NCBI GenBank assembly: GCA_025363575.1
Contig: JANYDM010000111.1
Location: 1 to 7,025 of the forward strand
Direction of reading: 5' to 3'
Length of the DNA: 7,025 bases
Origin: Betaproteobacteria bacterium
GTDB taxonomy: Bacteria; Pseudomonadota; Gammaproteobacteria; Burkholderiales; SG8-41
Shown: positions 1 to 5,551 of the stretch, piece by piece
How positions within the stretch are numbered: the stretch's first letter is position 1
Layout of the letters: the number at the start of each line of letters is the position of its first letter
Program-made: the position numbers and the translations under genes
The notes under the pieces: generated by a model
What the model saw: the letters and a program-made list of their open reading frames with translations, nothing else
What the model was told of the DNA's origin: nothing
Databases searched by the model: none

Positions 1-1
1 C

Positions 2-565
2 GCGGCGCTCGGCGGCGATGCGAGCGCCGCACTGCGAACGAGCGGAGATGCGGCTTCCGTCATGCTGCACGAATTGCCGGCGTCGACGATGATAGACCTG
101 CGCCTTGATGTAACGGACGCTGGTGTTTTGAGCGCGGTGCAGGCCGTGCTTGCAATGAGCTTGCCGCTGACCCCGGGAAAAATAAGTCTAGGCGCGGGAA
201 GGAGCGCGCTATGGCTGGGGCCCGATCAATGGCTGATCGACGCGCCGGCGGCCGAAGCCGGGCCATTAGCGCGTGCACTAAGCGGCTGCGCGGGTTCCGC
301 GGTTGACGTCAGCGATTTGCGTGCAGGTTTCGAATTAACAGGTCCGCGGTCGGCCGACGTGCTGCGCAAGGGCTGCGCGATCGACCTGCATCCGCGCGTG
401 TTTGAGCCGGGCGACTGCGCGCTGACGATGCTGGCGCGCGTGCGCGTGGCCGTGACCCAGGCCGATACCACCCCCACCTATCGCATTCTGGTCGAGCGCA
501 GTGTCGCGCAATATTTATGGGACTGGCTCATCGACGCAATGATGGAATATAAGGGCGCGCGCTAA
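2..565 (+). CDS. soxG: Sarcosine oxidase gamma subunit (5' end outside window)
   Basis: Gamma subunit of heterotetrameric sarcosine oxidase (SoxBDAG), a cytoplasmic flavoenzyme that demethylates sarcosine to glycine, passing the one-carbon unit to tetrahydrofolate. Recognised by the family pattern: LHELP followed by the hydrophobic-charged stretch IDLRLD, then SALWLGPDQWLI, then a DVSDLRAGFELTGPRSADVLRKGC segment and a CALTMLARVRV strand, ending in a WDWLIDAM helix. The frame is open with no stop from base 2. An ATG exists at 62, but family members carry 20 or more residues before the LHELP-like motif, and the upstream codons (ALGGDASAALRTSGDAASV) read as such an N-terminus, so I treat the gene as continuing left of the window. 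187 residues are visible, close to the full family length. The alpha subunit gene soxA would be expected just upstream. Identity is from motif memory, not a search. Confidence 0.88.
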   Translation, partial: AALGGDASAALRTSGDAASVMLHELPASTMIDLRLDVTDAGVLSAVQAVLAMSLPLTPGKISLGAGRSALWLGPDQWLIDAPAAEAGPLARALSGCAGSAVDVSDLRAGFELTGPRSADVLRKGCAIDLHPRVFEPGDCALTMLARVRVAVTQADTTPTYRILVERSVAQYLWDWLIDAMMEYKGAR

Positions 566-592
566 CGCGCAAAGCGCAAGGGAGTTTTAAGC

Positions 593-1567
593 ATGCAGCA
601 GCGCAGCTTGTTTGTTTTCTCCGCGGTCGCTGCCTTTATTGCAGTGCACGCAATCAGTGCGCCGGCGCAAACGTATCCTGCCAAGCCCGTGCGCGTCATC
701 GTGCCTTATGGCACCGGCAGTGCGACCGATGCGCTCGCGCGGTTGATCGCGCAGAAACTCAGCGACAGGGTCGGCCAGCAAGTGGTCGTCGACAATCAGC
801 CTGGCGCGAACGGCATACCGGCGTCGGCAACCTTGGCGAAAGCGTCACCTGACGGCTACACGCTGATTATGATTGCGGCGAACCATGTAGTGAACGCGAG
901 TCTGTACAGCAAATTGCCATACGACACGCTGAAGGACTTCAAGCCCGTGCTGCGCGTTGCCTTCGCGCCGTTCATTCTCACGGTCAACCCGTCATTGCCG
1001 GTAAAAAACCTGTCCGGGCTGATCGCGCTCGCCAGGCGGCGCCCCGGCGAATTGAATTACGCTTCGCCGAGTAATGGCAGTCCTGCGCACCTGGCGACCG
1101 AGCTGCTCAAAGCGCAAACGGGCATCAATATGACGCACATCCCCTATAAAGCGGCCGCGCAGGCGCAGGCCGACGTGATAGGCGGGCAGGTGCCGGTGAT
1201 GTTCATCGTCGCCGCGGCGGCGATTCCCCAGATTCAGGCGGGCCGCCTGCGCGCGCTCGGCGTGACGACATTGGAACGCCTGCCGCAGATTCCTGAAGTG
1301 CCGACGATCTCGGAAACCGGCATCAAGGGCTACGAAGTCATTTCGTGGATAGGATTCGCCGGCCCGGCGGGATTGCCGGCAGACATCGTGGCTAAGCTGT
1401 CGACGGAAATTACGCGTATCGTGCAGCAGCACGACAACGCGGAGCGCATCAAAGGGCTGGGCCTGGAAATTTCGCTGATGCCCGCAGAGCCGTTCGCTGC
1501 CTACATGGCAAAAGAGCAGGCGCGCTGGGGCGAAGTCGTGAAACGCGCGGGCGCGCACCTGGACTGA
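593..1567 (+). CDS. Bug-family (TctC-type) periplasmic solute-binding protein
   Basis: Extracytoplasmic binding protein of the tripartite tricarboxylate transporter type, 324 residues, the usual length. Residues 1-25 form a signal peptide: MQQR, a hydrophobic core, then an APA|QTYP cleavage site. The mature start YPAKPVRVIVP, the PDGYTL motif (86-91), SLPVKN (134-139), the PYK loop (184-186), DVIGGQ (194-199) and PEVPTISE are family hallmarks. The ATG is set by AAGGGAG at 578-584, 8 nt upstream. Ligand loops are unusual: the first hairpin reads PYGTGSATD rather than the common PxxAGGxTD, and the second reads PYKAAAQAQ rather than PYKGGGxA. It lies 27 bp after soxG and is probably co-transcribed with it, which may hint at an amino-acid-like or methylated-amine ligand, but Bug ligands cannot be read from sequence. 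No TctA or TctB membrane subunits are in the window. Confidence 0.93.
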   Translation: MQQRSLFVFSAVAAFIAVHAISAPAQTYPAKPVRVIVPYGTGSATDALARLIAQKLSDRVGQQVVVDNQPGANGIPASATLAKASPDGYTLIMIAANHVVNASLYSKLPYDTLKDFKPVLRVAFAPFILTVNPSLPVKNLSGLIALARRRPGELNYASPSNGSPAHLATELLKAQTGINMTHIPYKAAAQAQADVIGGQVPVMFIVAAAAIPQIQAGRLRALGVTTLERLPQIPEVPTISETGIKGYEVISWIGFAGPAGLPADIVAKLSTEITRIVQQHDNAERIKGLGLEISLMPAEPFAAYMAKEQARWGEVVKRAGAHLD

Positions 1568-1585
1568 GCTCGACGTTTCCGAGCC

Positions 1586-1643
1586 GGCGGGAATGCAGGA
1601 AAAAATTTCTGACGATTTTCTGGACTCCCGCCTGCTCGGGAGT
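1586..1643. repeat. Nested inverted repeats, REP-like, between convergent genes
   Basis: Two overlapping stem-loops fill the gap between the two convergent Bug genes. The long one pairs GGCGGGAATGCAG (1586-1598) with CTGGACTCCCGCC (1620-1632), 11 of 13 pairs, around an A/T-rich loop. The short one pairs ACTCCCG (1624-1630) with CGGGAGT (1637-1643), 7 perfect pairs with a 6-nt loop. They share 1624-1630 and so are mutually exclusive. The core resembles the ATTCCCGC...GCGGGAAT inverted repeats (dRS3-like) dispersed between genes in Neisseria and other betaproteobacteria. It may also act as a two-way transcription terminator, although no clean U-run follows either stem. Seen directly: the pairing. 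Inferred: the repeat family and function. Confidence 0.6.
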
Positions 1644-1669
1644 GACGACACTACTTCTAGCAGTCGTCA
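1643..1669. repeat. Third stem-loop overlapping the stop codon of the minus-strand Bug gene
   Basis: TGACGAC (1643-1649) pairs perfectly with GTCGTCA (1663-1669) across a 13-nt loop. The right arm contains the minus-strand TGA stop of the Bug gene (1667-1669), and the left arm abuts the short REP-like hairpin. Together the three stems make the 99-bp gap almost entirely self-complementary, compatible with a bidirectional transcription stop or mRNA 3'-end protection. Function is inference. Confidence 0.4.
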
Positions 1670-2635
1670 ATCCGCGCGTATACCGGATATCCTGATAAGG
1701 CGGCCGGTTTTTTCGGAATCGGTCTTGATGACCGCCGCAAAACGCTCGGGCGTACTGGGCAGGGGCTCGGCGCCCAGCGTCAGGAATTTCTCGCGAATCC
1801 CGGGCTGCGCCAGTACACGCGTGACTTCGGTATGCAGGCGATCGACGAGCGCGCGAGGTGCGCCGGCAGGCAGCATGATCCCGTACCAGTTGTTGAATTC
1901 GTAGCCGGGCAGGGTCTCGCCTATGGTCGGCACGTCCGGCAGCACGGCCGCGCGCTTGCTGTTGGTGACCGCGAGTATTTTCAGCTTGCCGGACTGGATA
2001 TGCGGCAGGGTGACCGGCGCGCCGGTGAAGAGCAGGTGAATCTGCCCGCCGATGACGTCGGTGATCGCCTGGCCGCCGCCTTTGTACGGCACGTGGACGA
2101 GATCGATCCTGGCCGTCGACTTCAGCAGCTCGCCGCATAGCTGGTAGACGCTGCTGCCCGAGGCGAAATTGAGCTGGCCCGGTCGCGTCTTCGTCAGCGC
2201 AATCAGCTCGGCGGTGTTTTTTACCGGCAGCGAAGGGTGCGCCACCAGCACGCTGGCGACGTTCGCGATCAGCGAGATGGGCGCTATGTCGTTGATCGGA
2301 TCGTAGGCCATCTTCGGATACAAAAACTGGTTCATCGTGTGCGTGCTCATCGAGCCGAACAACAAGGTGTAGCCGTCGGGCGGCGACTTCACAGCAGCTT
2401 CCGAGCCGATATTGCCGCTGGCGCCGCCGCGGTTGTCGATGACGAAAGATTGCCCGAGATTGGCCGTCAATTGCTGGCCGACGATGCGGGCCAGTATGTC
2501 GGTCGTGCCGCCCGCCGGCCATGGCACGATCACGCGCACCGGTTTCGCCGGATAGGGCTGCGCAGCCGCGCACGCAATGCACAACGCGTTTATGATGGCG
2601 AACGCAGAAACTTTAAATTCAGGAGACGAATGCAT
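1667..2635 (-). CDS. Bug-family (TctC-type) periplasmic solute-binding protein, second copy
   Basis: A 322-residue binding protein with more canonical family motifs than the plus-strand Bug: mature start QPYPAKPVRVIVP, first ligand hairpin WPAGGTTDILAR (about 39-50), NRGGASGNIG, PDGYTLLFG, SLPVKNTAEL, VPYKGGGQAITDVIGGQ, and PDVPTIGE. The chosen ATG (2633-2635) gives MHSSPEFK, a hydrophobic core and an ACAAA|QPYP signal-peptidase I site after residue 25. A start further downstream would destroy the signal peptide. The frame stays open back to 2920, but that region is antisense to the chorismate mutase-like gene and reads as arginine-rich non-family sequence, so I reject it. A weak purine stretch (CGGGG on the minus strand) sits about 7 nt upstream of the ATG. 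The gene is head-to-head with the PchB-like gene and tail-to-tail with the other Bug gene. Ligand unknown; no membrane subunits nearby. Confidence 0.92.
   Translation of the reverse strand: MHSSPEFKVSAFAIINALCIACAAAQPYPAKPVRVIVPWPAGGTTDILARIVGQQLTANLGQSFVIDNRGGASGNIGSEAAVKSPPDGYTLLFGSMSTHTMNQFLYPKMAYDPINDIAPISLIANVASVLVAHPSLPVKNTAELIALTKTRPGQLNFASGSSVYQLCGELLKSTARIDLVHVPYKGGGQAITDVIGGQIHLLFTGAPVTLPHIQSGKLKILAVTNSKRAAVLPDVPTIGETLPGYEFNNWYGIMLPAGAPRALVDRLHTEVTRVLAQPGIREKFLTLGAEPLPSTPERFAAVIKTDSEKTGRLIRISGIRAD
2621..2626 (+). promoter_or_regulatory. Ribosome binding site fixing the start of the PchB-like gene
   Basis: AGGAGA lies 7 nt before the ATG at 2634, an almost ideal Shine-Dalgarno. This decides the start at 2634 over the in-frame ATG at 2577, which would add 19 residues that do not belong to the family. 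The site lies inside the signal-peptide coding region of the opposite-strand Bug gene. Confidence 0.8.
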
Positions 2636-2933
2636 GAAACAACCCCGTGCCTGCCGTAATCTCACTGATATACGCGCGGCAGTGAACGCGATCGATCGCA
2701 ATCTCATCAAGTTGCTGGCCGCGCGCCAGAAATACGCGCTCGCGGCGCTGCGCTTCAAGAGCAGCCGCAAGGACGTCGCCGATCCGCGGCACCGCAAAAG
2801 CATGTTCGCTGTGCGCAAGGCGTGGGCCGAGCGCGCAAATCTCAATCCGCTGATGGTGCGCAAGATTACGCAGGCGATCATCGACGAGTCGAAGCGGCTG
2901 CATCTGGCCGGTTTGCGCAAGCGGCGCGTTTAG
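2634..2933 (+). CDS. AroQ-fold chorismate mutase / isochorismate pyruvate lyase (PchB)-like protein
   Basis: A 99-residue all-helical protein of the chorismate mutase type II family. From memory it aligns without gaps to Pseudomonas aeruginosa PchB (isochorismate to salicylate plus pyruvate, with side chorismate mutase activity): CxxLxDIR at 7-14, ID at 20-21, R31, AAxRFK at 37-42, W64-A65-E66 and II at 82-83 coincide. PchB's catalytic Arg14, Arg31 and Lys42 are all present at the same numbers, while Gln90 is His90, and PchB's Tyr86-Ile87 are Ser86-Lys87. The C-terminus is very basic (GLRKRRV). No signal peptide, so cytoplasmic, unlike the secreted AroQ forms. No isochorismate synthase, siderophore or aromatic amino-acid gene is nearby, so the substrate (chorismate, isochorismate or another) is open. 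Divergent from a Bug gene with start codons overlapping by 2 bases. Fold assignment is firm; exact activity is not. Confidence 0.82.
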   Translation: MKQPRACRNLTDIRAAVNAIDRNLIKLLAARQKYALAALRFKSSRKDVADPRHRKSMFAVRKAWAERANLNPLMVRKITQAIIDESKRLHLAGLRKRRV

Positions 2934-2948
2934 CGCCCGATGCGATTG

Positions 2949-2974
2949 CGCGCGGCGGCGCCAGGCGCCGCGCG
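2949..2974. repeat. All-GC inverted repeat between convergent genes
   Basis: CGCGCGGCG (2949-2957) pairs perfectly with CGCCGCGCG (2966-2974), 9 GC pairs with an 8-nt loop. It fills most of the 43-bp gap between the PchB-like gene (ends 2933) and the divergent GGT-like gene (ends 2977 on the other strand). The position suits a two-way transcription stop, but no U-run follows on either strand, so intrinsic termination is not shown. In such GC-rich sequence a stem of this kind can also arise by chance. Confidence 0.35.
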
Positions 2975-2976
2975 GG

Positions 2977-4734
2977 TCACCAGGCAAGCGCGTACGCTTC
3001 GCGGCGCGGGTCGGCGCCGGCGTGCTTCATGCCGGTTTGCTGATCGCGCACCACCGCACAGACCGCGCCGTTCTGCGCGGGCAGGCGCGGCAGCACCTGC
3101 ACATCGTGTCCGCGTTTCTTCATTTCGTCGATCACGCCGTTGGGCATGTCTTCTTCTATGCACAGCCGGCCGGGGAAATAGTCGTGCGGGGCGAATGAAT
3201 TAGGGAAGTTGGCGCTCGCGAAACGCTGCGCTTCGACCGCCTGCTGCACCTGCATGCCGAACTGCGTGACGTTGAGGAAGACTTGCAGCATCGCTTGCGA
3301 CTGCACATCGCCGCCCGGCGTGCCGAAGCACATGAAAGGCTTGCCGTCTTTCATGGCGAGCGCGGGGCTGGGCGTCAGGCGTGGCCGCTTACCCGGCGCG
3401 ACCTGCGCGGGGTGGCCCGGTGTCAGCCGTGATTGCTGGCCGCGCGATGAAAATACCAGCCCGGTACCCGGTATCACCGGCGCGTCATATGTGGTGTCGG
3501 AGAGCGTCGCCGAATACGCATTGCCGCGGCTGTCCATCACGGCTGCGTAAATAGTGTCGGGCGCCATACCCACTTTGCCGCGTGCGGCGGCGTACATATG
3601 CTCGTGACTGCCGGCTGTGGCGGGCGCGCCTTCGGGGTTGCCGCCGGCGGGCATCTTGCCGAACGCGCGCTGCATGTCGATGCGCGCGCGCTGCCTTGCC
3701 GCATAAGCGTCCGACAGCAGCGCCGCGGTAGGCACTTTCACGAACTTCGGGTCGCCGACGTAGGCTTCGCGGTCGCCGAATGCAAGGTTCAACGCCTCGG
3801 CGAGCGTATGCACGTAATCGGGTGAGTTGTGGCCGAACCTGCCGAGATCGCAGCCGTCGATGATCTTCAGCGTCTCGAGCAGCGAGATGCCCTGGCACCA
3901 CGTATCACAGGCGTGCACTTCGTAGCCGCGATAATTGACTTTGAGGCTGTCCTCTACCGGCACTTCGAACCCCGCGAGGTCTGCCGCAGTCAGGAAGCCG
4001 TCGTTCTTCGCGTGGAAATCGGCGGCCGCCCTGGCGATCGGGCCGCGATAAAAAAAGTCATGCACGGCGCGTAGTTTTTTGTCGCGGTCTCCGCGCGCGC
4101 TGCGTTCCGCTTCTATCATGCCGGCAATGCTGCGCCCCAGGTCTTCCTGCCGGAAAAGCTGCCCGTACTCCGGCGGCTTGCCGCCCGGCAGGAATATGGC
4201 CGCGCTCGACGGCCAGCGGCGGTACTGGTCCTGCGAGCCGTGGAGGTTATTGCGCAGGAACGGATATATTCCATAACCGTCGCGTGCGAGTTCCATCGCC
4301 GCAGTCGCTGCCTGCTCGAACGTGACCGTGCCGTAGCGGCGCAGCGCTTCGATATGCGTCGCGGGCGCGGCCGGCATGATCGTGCGCAGCAGGCCTTCCG
4401 GGATCGACTTGCCGTCGCCGGCCGCGATCAATCGATTGATGTCCGTTGCGGCGGGCCAGTAGCCGAGCCCGGCGAGCGAGATGACGCGGCTTTCCTTCTC
4501 GATATAGATCAGCGTCGGCGCCACGCCGGCAAAGCTGACGATGTCGGGCTGCAGCACCGCGAGCGCCATTGCCGCGGTGACGCCGGCATCCACGGCATTG
4601 CCGCCTGCGTCGAGCACGCGCATGGACGCGAGCGCAGCGAGATAATGGCCGCAGGACACTGCGTGATTGCGGCCCATGACCGTCGGCCGCATGCTGGCGG
4701 CGCTGATGGCGAGCGACATGCGGCGCTGGGCCAT
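2977..4734 (-). CDS. Divergent gamma-glutamyltransferase-like Ntn-hydrolase
   Basis: A 585-residue protein of the GGT family (self-cleaving Ntn hydrolases that normally transfer or hydrolyse gamma-glutamyl groups). Family signs: AGGNAVDAGVTAAMALAV (43-60), PAAPATHIEALRRYG, NYRGYEVHACD (267-277), HTLAEALNLAFGDREAYVGDP (309-329), PDTIYAAVMDSRGNAYS (392-408) and CFGTPGGDVQSQ (469-480). Thr394 sits at the autoprocessing nucleophile position; Gly474-Gly475 match the oxyanion-hole glycines. Oddities: the glycine-rich loop after the first motif reads FAGVAPTL instead of GIGGGGF; the carboxylate-binding arginine region (FREMAP in E. coli GgtA, GSGRxP in the other subgroup) reads GLGYWPA, with Tyr92 at that spot; and E. 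coli's PLSSMSP loop reads PRLTPSP. No signal peptide is visible, so cytoplasmic, unlike classical periplasmic GGT. It starts 5 bp after the tautomerase stop, so is translationally coupled. ATGs at codons 6, 15 and 20 are alternative starts; 15 is plausible because family similarity begins there. Confidence 0.88.
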   Translation of the reverse strand: MAQRRMSLAISAASMRPTVMGRNHAVSCGHYLAALASMRVLDAGGNAVDAGVTAAMALAVLQPDIVSFAGVAPTLIYIEKESRVISLAGLGYWPAATDINRLIAAGDGKSIPEGLLRTIMPAAPATHIEALRRYGTVTFEQAATAAMELARDGYGIYPFLRNNLHGSQDQYRRWPSSAAIFLPGGKPPEYGQLFRQEDLGRSIAGMIEAERSARGDRDKKLRAVHDFFYRGPIARAAADFHAKNDGFLTAADLAGFEVPVEDSLKVNYRGYEVHACDTWCQGISLLETLKIIDGCDLGRFGHNSPDYVHTLAEALNLAFGDREAYVGDPKFVKVPTAALLSDAYAARQRARIDMQRAFGKMPAGGNPEGAPATAGSHEHMYAAARGKVGMAPDTIYAAVMDSRGNAYSATLSDTTYDAPVIPGTGLVFSSRGQQSRLTPGHPAQVAPGKRPRLTPSPALAMKDGKPFMCFGTPGGDVQSQAMLQVFLNVTQFGMQVQQAVEAQRFASANFPNSFAPHDYFPGRLCIEEDMPNGVIDEMKKRGHDVQVLPRLPAQNGAVCAVVRDQQTGMKHAGADPRREAYALAW

Positions 4735-4739
4735 GATGG

Positions 4740-4928
4740 TTACCCGCGCTCGGCGAGCGTTTTACCGCCGACGCCCCATGCCGTTTTCGGTATGTCTTCG
4801 ACCGTGACCCAGACGGAATCGGGTTTCACGCCGAGCGCATCGATGAATGCCTGCGTGACTTTTTCTATCAATACTTTTTTCTTTTCATCGTCGCGGCCGG
4901 CGGCGATGTAGAGTTGGGCGAGCGGCAT
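4740..4928 (-). CDS. 4-oxalocrotonate tautomerase family protein
   Basis: A 62-residue protein with the small beta-alpha-beta tautomerase fold, cytoplasmic, expected to work as a hexamer or similar oligomer. Begins MPLAQLYI; after Met removal Pro1 is the general base/acid of the family. Gapless alignment by memory to 4-OT of Pseudomonas (2-hydroxymuconate tautomerase, catechol meta-cleavage) keeps Pro1, Arg11 (GRDDE), L19-I20, S37-V38 and the GxGG loop (51-54). The 4-OT substrate-binding Arg39 is Trp39 (SVWV) and Phe50 is Trp50 (AWGVGG). Thus tautomerase chemistry is likely but the dicarboxylate substrate of 4-OT is doubtful. Ribosome site GAGGA (plus-strand 4935-4939), 6 nt before the ATG. 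First gene of a tight pair with the GGT-like gene. No other catechol-degradation gene is present. Confidence 0.92.
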   Translation of the reverse strand: MPLAQLYIAAGRDDEKKKVLIEKVTQAFIDALGVKPDSVWVTVEDIPKTAWGVGGKTLAERG

Positions 4929-4961
4929 GGCGGATCCTCGTGAAGATTTACGTGAACGAAG

Positions 4962-4970
4962 ATTCTAGCA
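4962..4970 (-). promoter_or_regulatory. Candidate extended -10 promoter for the tautomerase/GGT-like pair
   Basis: On the minus strand the sequence reads TGCTAGAAT, an extended -10 element (TGn followed by TAGAAT, one mismatch from TATAAT). It lies about 33 bp before the tautomerase ATG, leaving a leader of roughly 27 nt that contains the ribosome site. No good -35 hexamer is seen 17 bp upstream, where the sequence is very GC-rich, which is tolerated by extended -10 promoters. Sigma-70 recognition is inference. Confidence 0.5.
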
Positions 4971-4976
4971 CCGGGG

Positions 4977-4993
4977 CCGCGCGGGTGGCGCGG
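4977..4993. repeat. GC hairpin between the OsmC gene and the tautomerase promoter
   Basis: CCGCGC (4977-4982) pairs with GCGCGG (4988-4993) over a 5-nt loop. It lies just downstream of the OsmC stop (5013-5015) and immediately upstream of the candidate -10, covering the -35 region. It could attenuate read-through from the OsmC gene or be an operator; no U-run follows. Weak evidence. Confidence 0.3.
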
Positions 4994-5012
4994 ATAGGCC
5001 GACTGCGGGAAT

Positions 5013-5462
5013 TCAGCCGGTGACGACTTTGATTTCAGTCGTCACGGAATTCGCAATGAAGCATTCCTTGTGCGCCTTGTCGTGCAGCCACTCGAGATCG
5101 GCCGCTGCCGGCTGCTTGGCGCCGCTGTAGACGATTGTCGGATGCAGCTCCACGCGCGTGATAGCGAGTTTGCCATTCGCGTTTTTCTCGAGATGGCCGA
5201 CTGCGGCGTCTTCGTAACTGTCGACGATAAAGCCTTTGTTCGATGCGAGCGCGAGGAAAGTCAGCATATGGCAGCTCGACAGCGCAGCTACGAAAGCCGC
5301 TTCCGGATCGACGCGCTCTGGATTGCCGAGATAAGCGGGCGCCGCGGAGCCCGCTACTTCGACACCGTTCGGGAAGCGCCACGCGTGATCGCGCGGATAA
5401 TTCTTGTAGCCGAAGTCTGCGCCGTTACGCGCCCAGATGATGTTTGCTTTGTGTTCGGACAT
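5013..5462 (-). CDS. OsmC/Ohr-family protein (two-cysteine peroxide-reductase type)
   Basis: A 149-residue cytoplasmic protein of the OsmC superfamily, whose members reduce organic hydroperoxides with a reactive cysteine pair. Visible: N-terminal strands with GVEVAGSAAPAYLGNPERVDPEAAFVAALSSC, the peroxidatic Cys64 in the SSCHMLTFLALA helix start, and the second Cys134 in AHKECFIANSV; Glu54 in DPEAAF is the family's conserved acidic residue. Length is typical. The ATG at 5460-5462 starts MSEHKANIIW, matching family N-termini. The frame continues upstream to 5543, but that part is translated 8-bp repeat (SPTHSITRSPNHLIT) and is rejected. The ribosome site is weak (ACCGAG, about 7 nt upstream). 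The gene is 88 bp after the GGT gene and 84 bp before the tautomerase. Its exact substrate (lipid peroxide or other) is not decided by sequence. Confidence 0.9.
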   Translation of the reverse strand: MSEHKANIIWARNGADFGYKNYPRDHAWRFPNGVEVAGSAAPAYLGNPERVDPEAAFVAALSSCHMLTFLALASNKGFIVDSYEDAAVGHLEKNANGKLAITRVELHPTIVYSGAKQPAAADLEWLHDKAHKECFIANSVTTEIKVVTG

Positions 5463-5469
5463 GGTTTGC

Positions 5470-5517
5470 TCGGTGATCAGGTGATTAGGTGATCGGGTTA
5501 TCGAGTGAGTAGGTGAT
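5470..5517. repeat. Six imperfect 8-bp tandem repeats in front of the OsmC gene
   Basis: Six units in register on the plus strand: TCGGTGAT, CAGGTGAT, TAGGTGAT, CGGGTTAT, CGAGTGAG, TAGGTGAT; consensus YRGGTGAT (ATCACCYR read toward the OsmC gene). The array ends 7 bp before the OsmC start codon, so it forms most of its 5' leader and may overlap its ribosome site. Two related units in the opposite orientation follow at 5538-5553. Origin and role unknown; could be slippage-derived or a set of regulator-binding half-sites. Confidence 0.75.
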
Positions 5518-5551
5518 TGAGGCGGGCACGCCGACGTAGTCACTCAATCAC
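5513..5551. repeat. Inverted repeat spanning the GGT-OsmC gap
   Basis: GTGATTGAG (5513-5521) pairs perfectly with CTCAATCAC (5543-5551), 9 bp with a 21-nt loop. The right arm overlaps the minus-strand TAG stop of the GGT gene (5551-5553) and the left arm is the last unit of the 8-bp array. In the transcript it would form a hairpin just after the GGT gene, able to attenuate transcription or protect the upstream message. No U-run, so not a standard terminator. Confidence 0.45.

Noticed and set aside
1449..2582. Long minus-strand frame overlapping the second Bug gene
   Set aside because: Arg/Ala-rich translation with no family motif; it is the out-of-frame shadow of the Bug gene and part of the first Bug gene.
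2577..2633. Upstream ATG for the PchB-like gene
   Set aside because: The extra 19 residues are outside the family alignment, while the ATG at 2634 has a strong ribosome site and gives exact PchB numbering of Arg14, Arg31 and Lys42.
2636..2920. N-terminal extension of the minus-strand Bug protein by 95 residues
   Set aside because: The extension is antisense to the well-supported PchB-like gene, is rich in Arg/Ser/Leu without family similarity, and would bury the signal peptide inside the protein.
2949..2974. Intrinsic terminator between the PchB-like and GGT-like genes
   Set aside because: The 9-bp GC stem is real, but neither strand has a following U-run, so it is listed only as an inverted repeat.
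4240..4911. Plus-strand frame of 223 codons opposite the GGT-like and tautomerase genes
   Set aside because: His/Arg-rich shadow typical of the antisense strand of GC-rich genes; no motif and no ribosome site, and it overlaps two firm genes.
5463..5543. 27-residue N-terminal extension of the OsmC protein
   Set aside because: It is the translation of the 8-bp repeat array and spacer; family N-termini match MSEHKANIIW at 5462.
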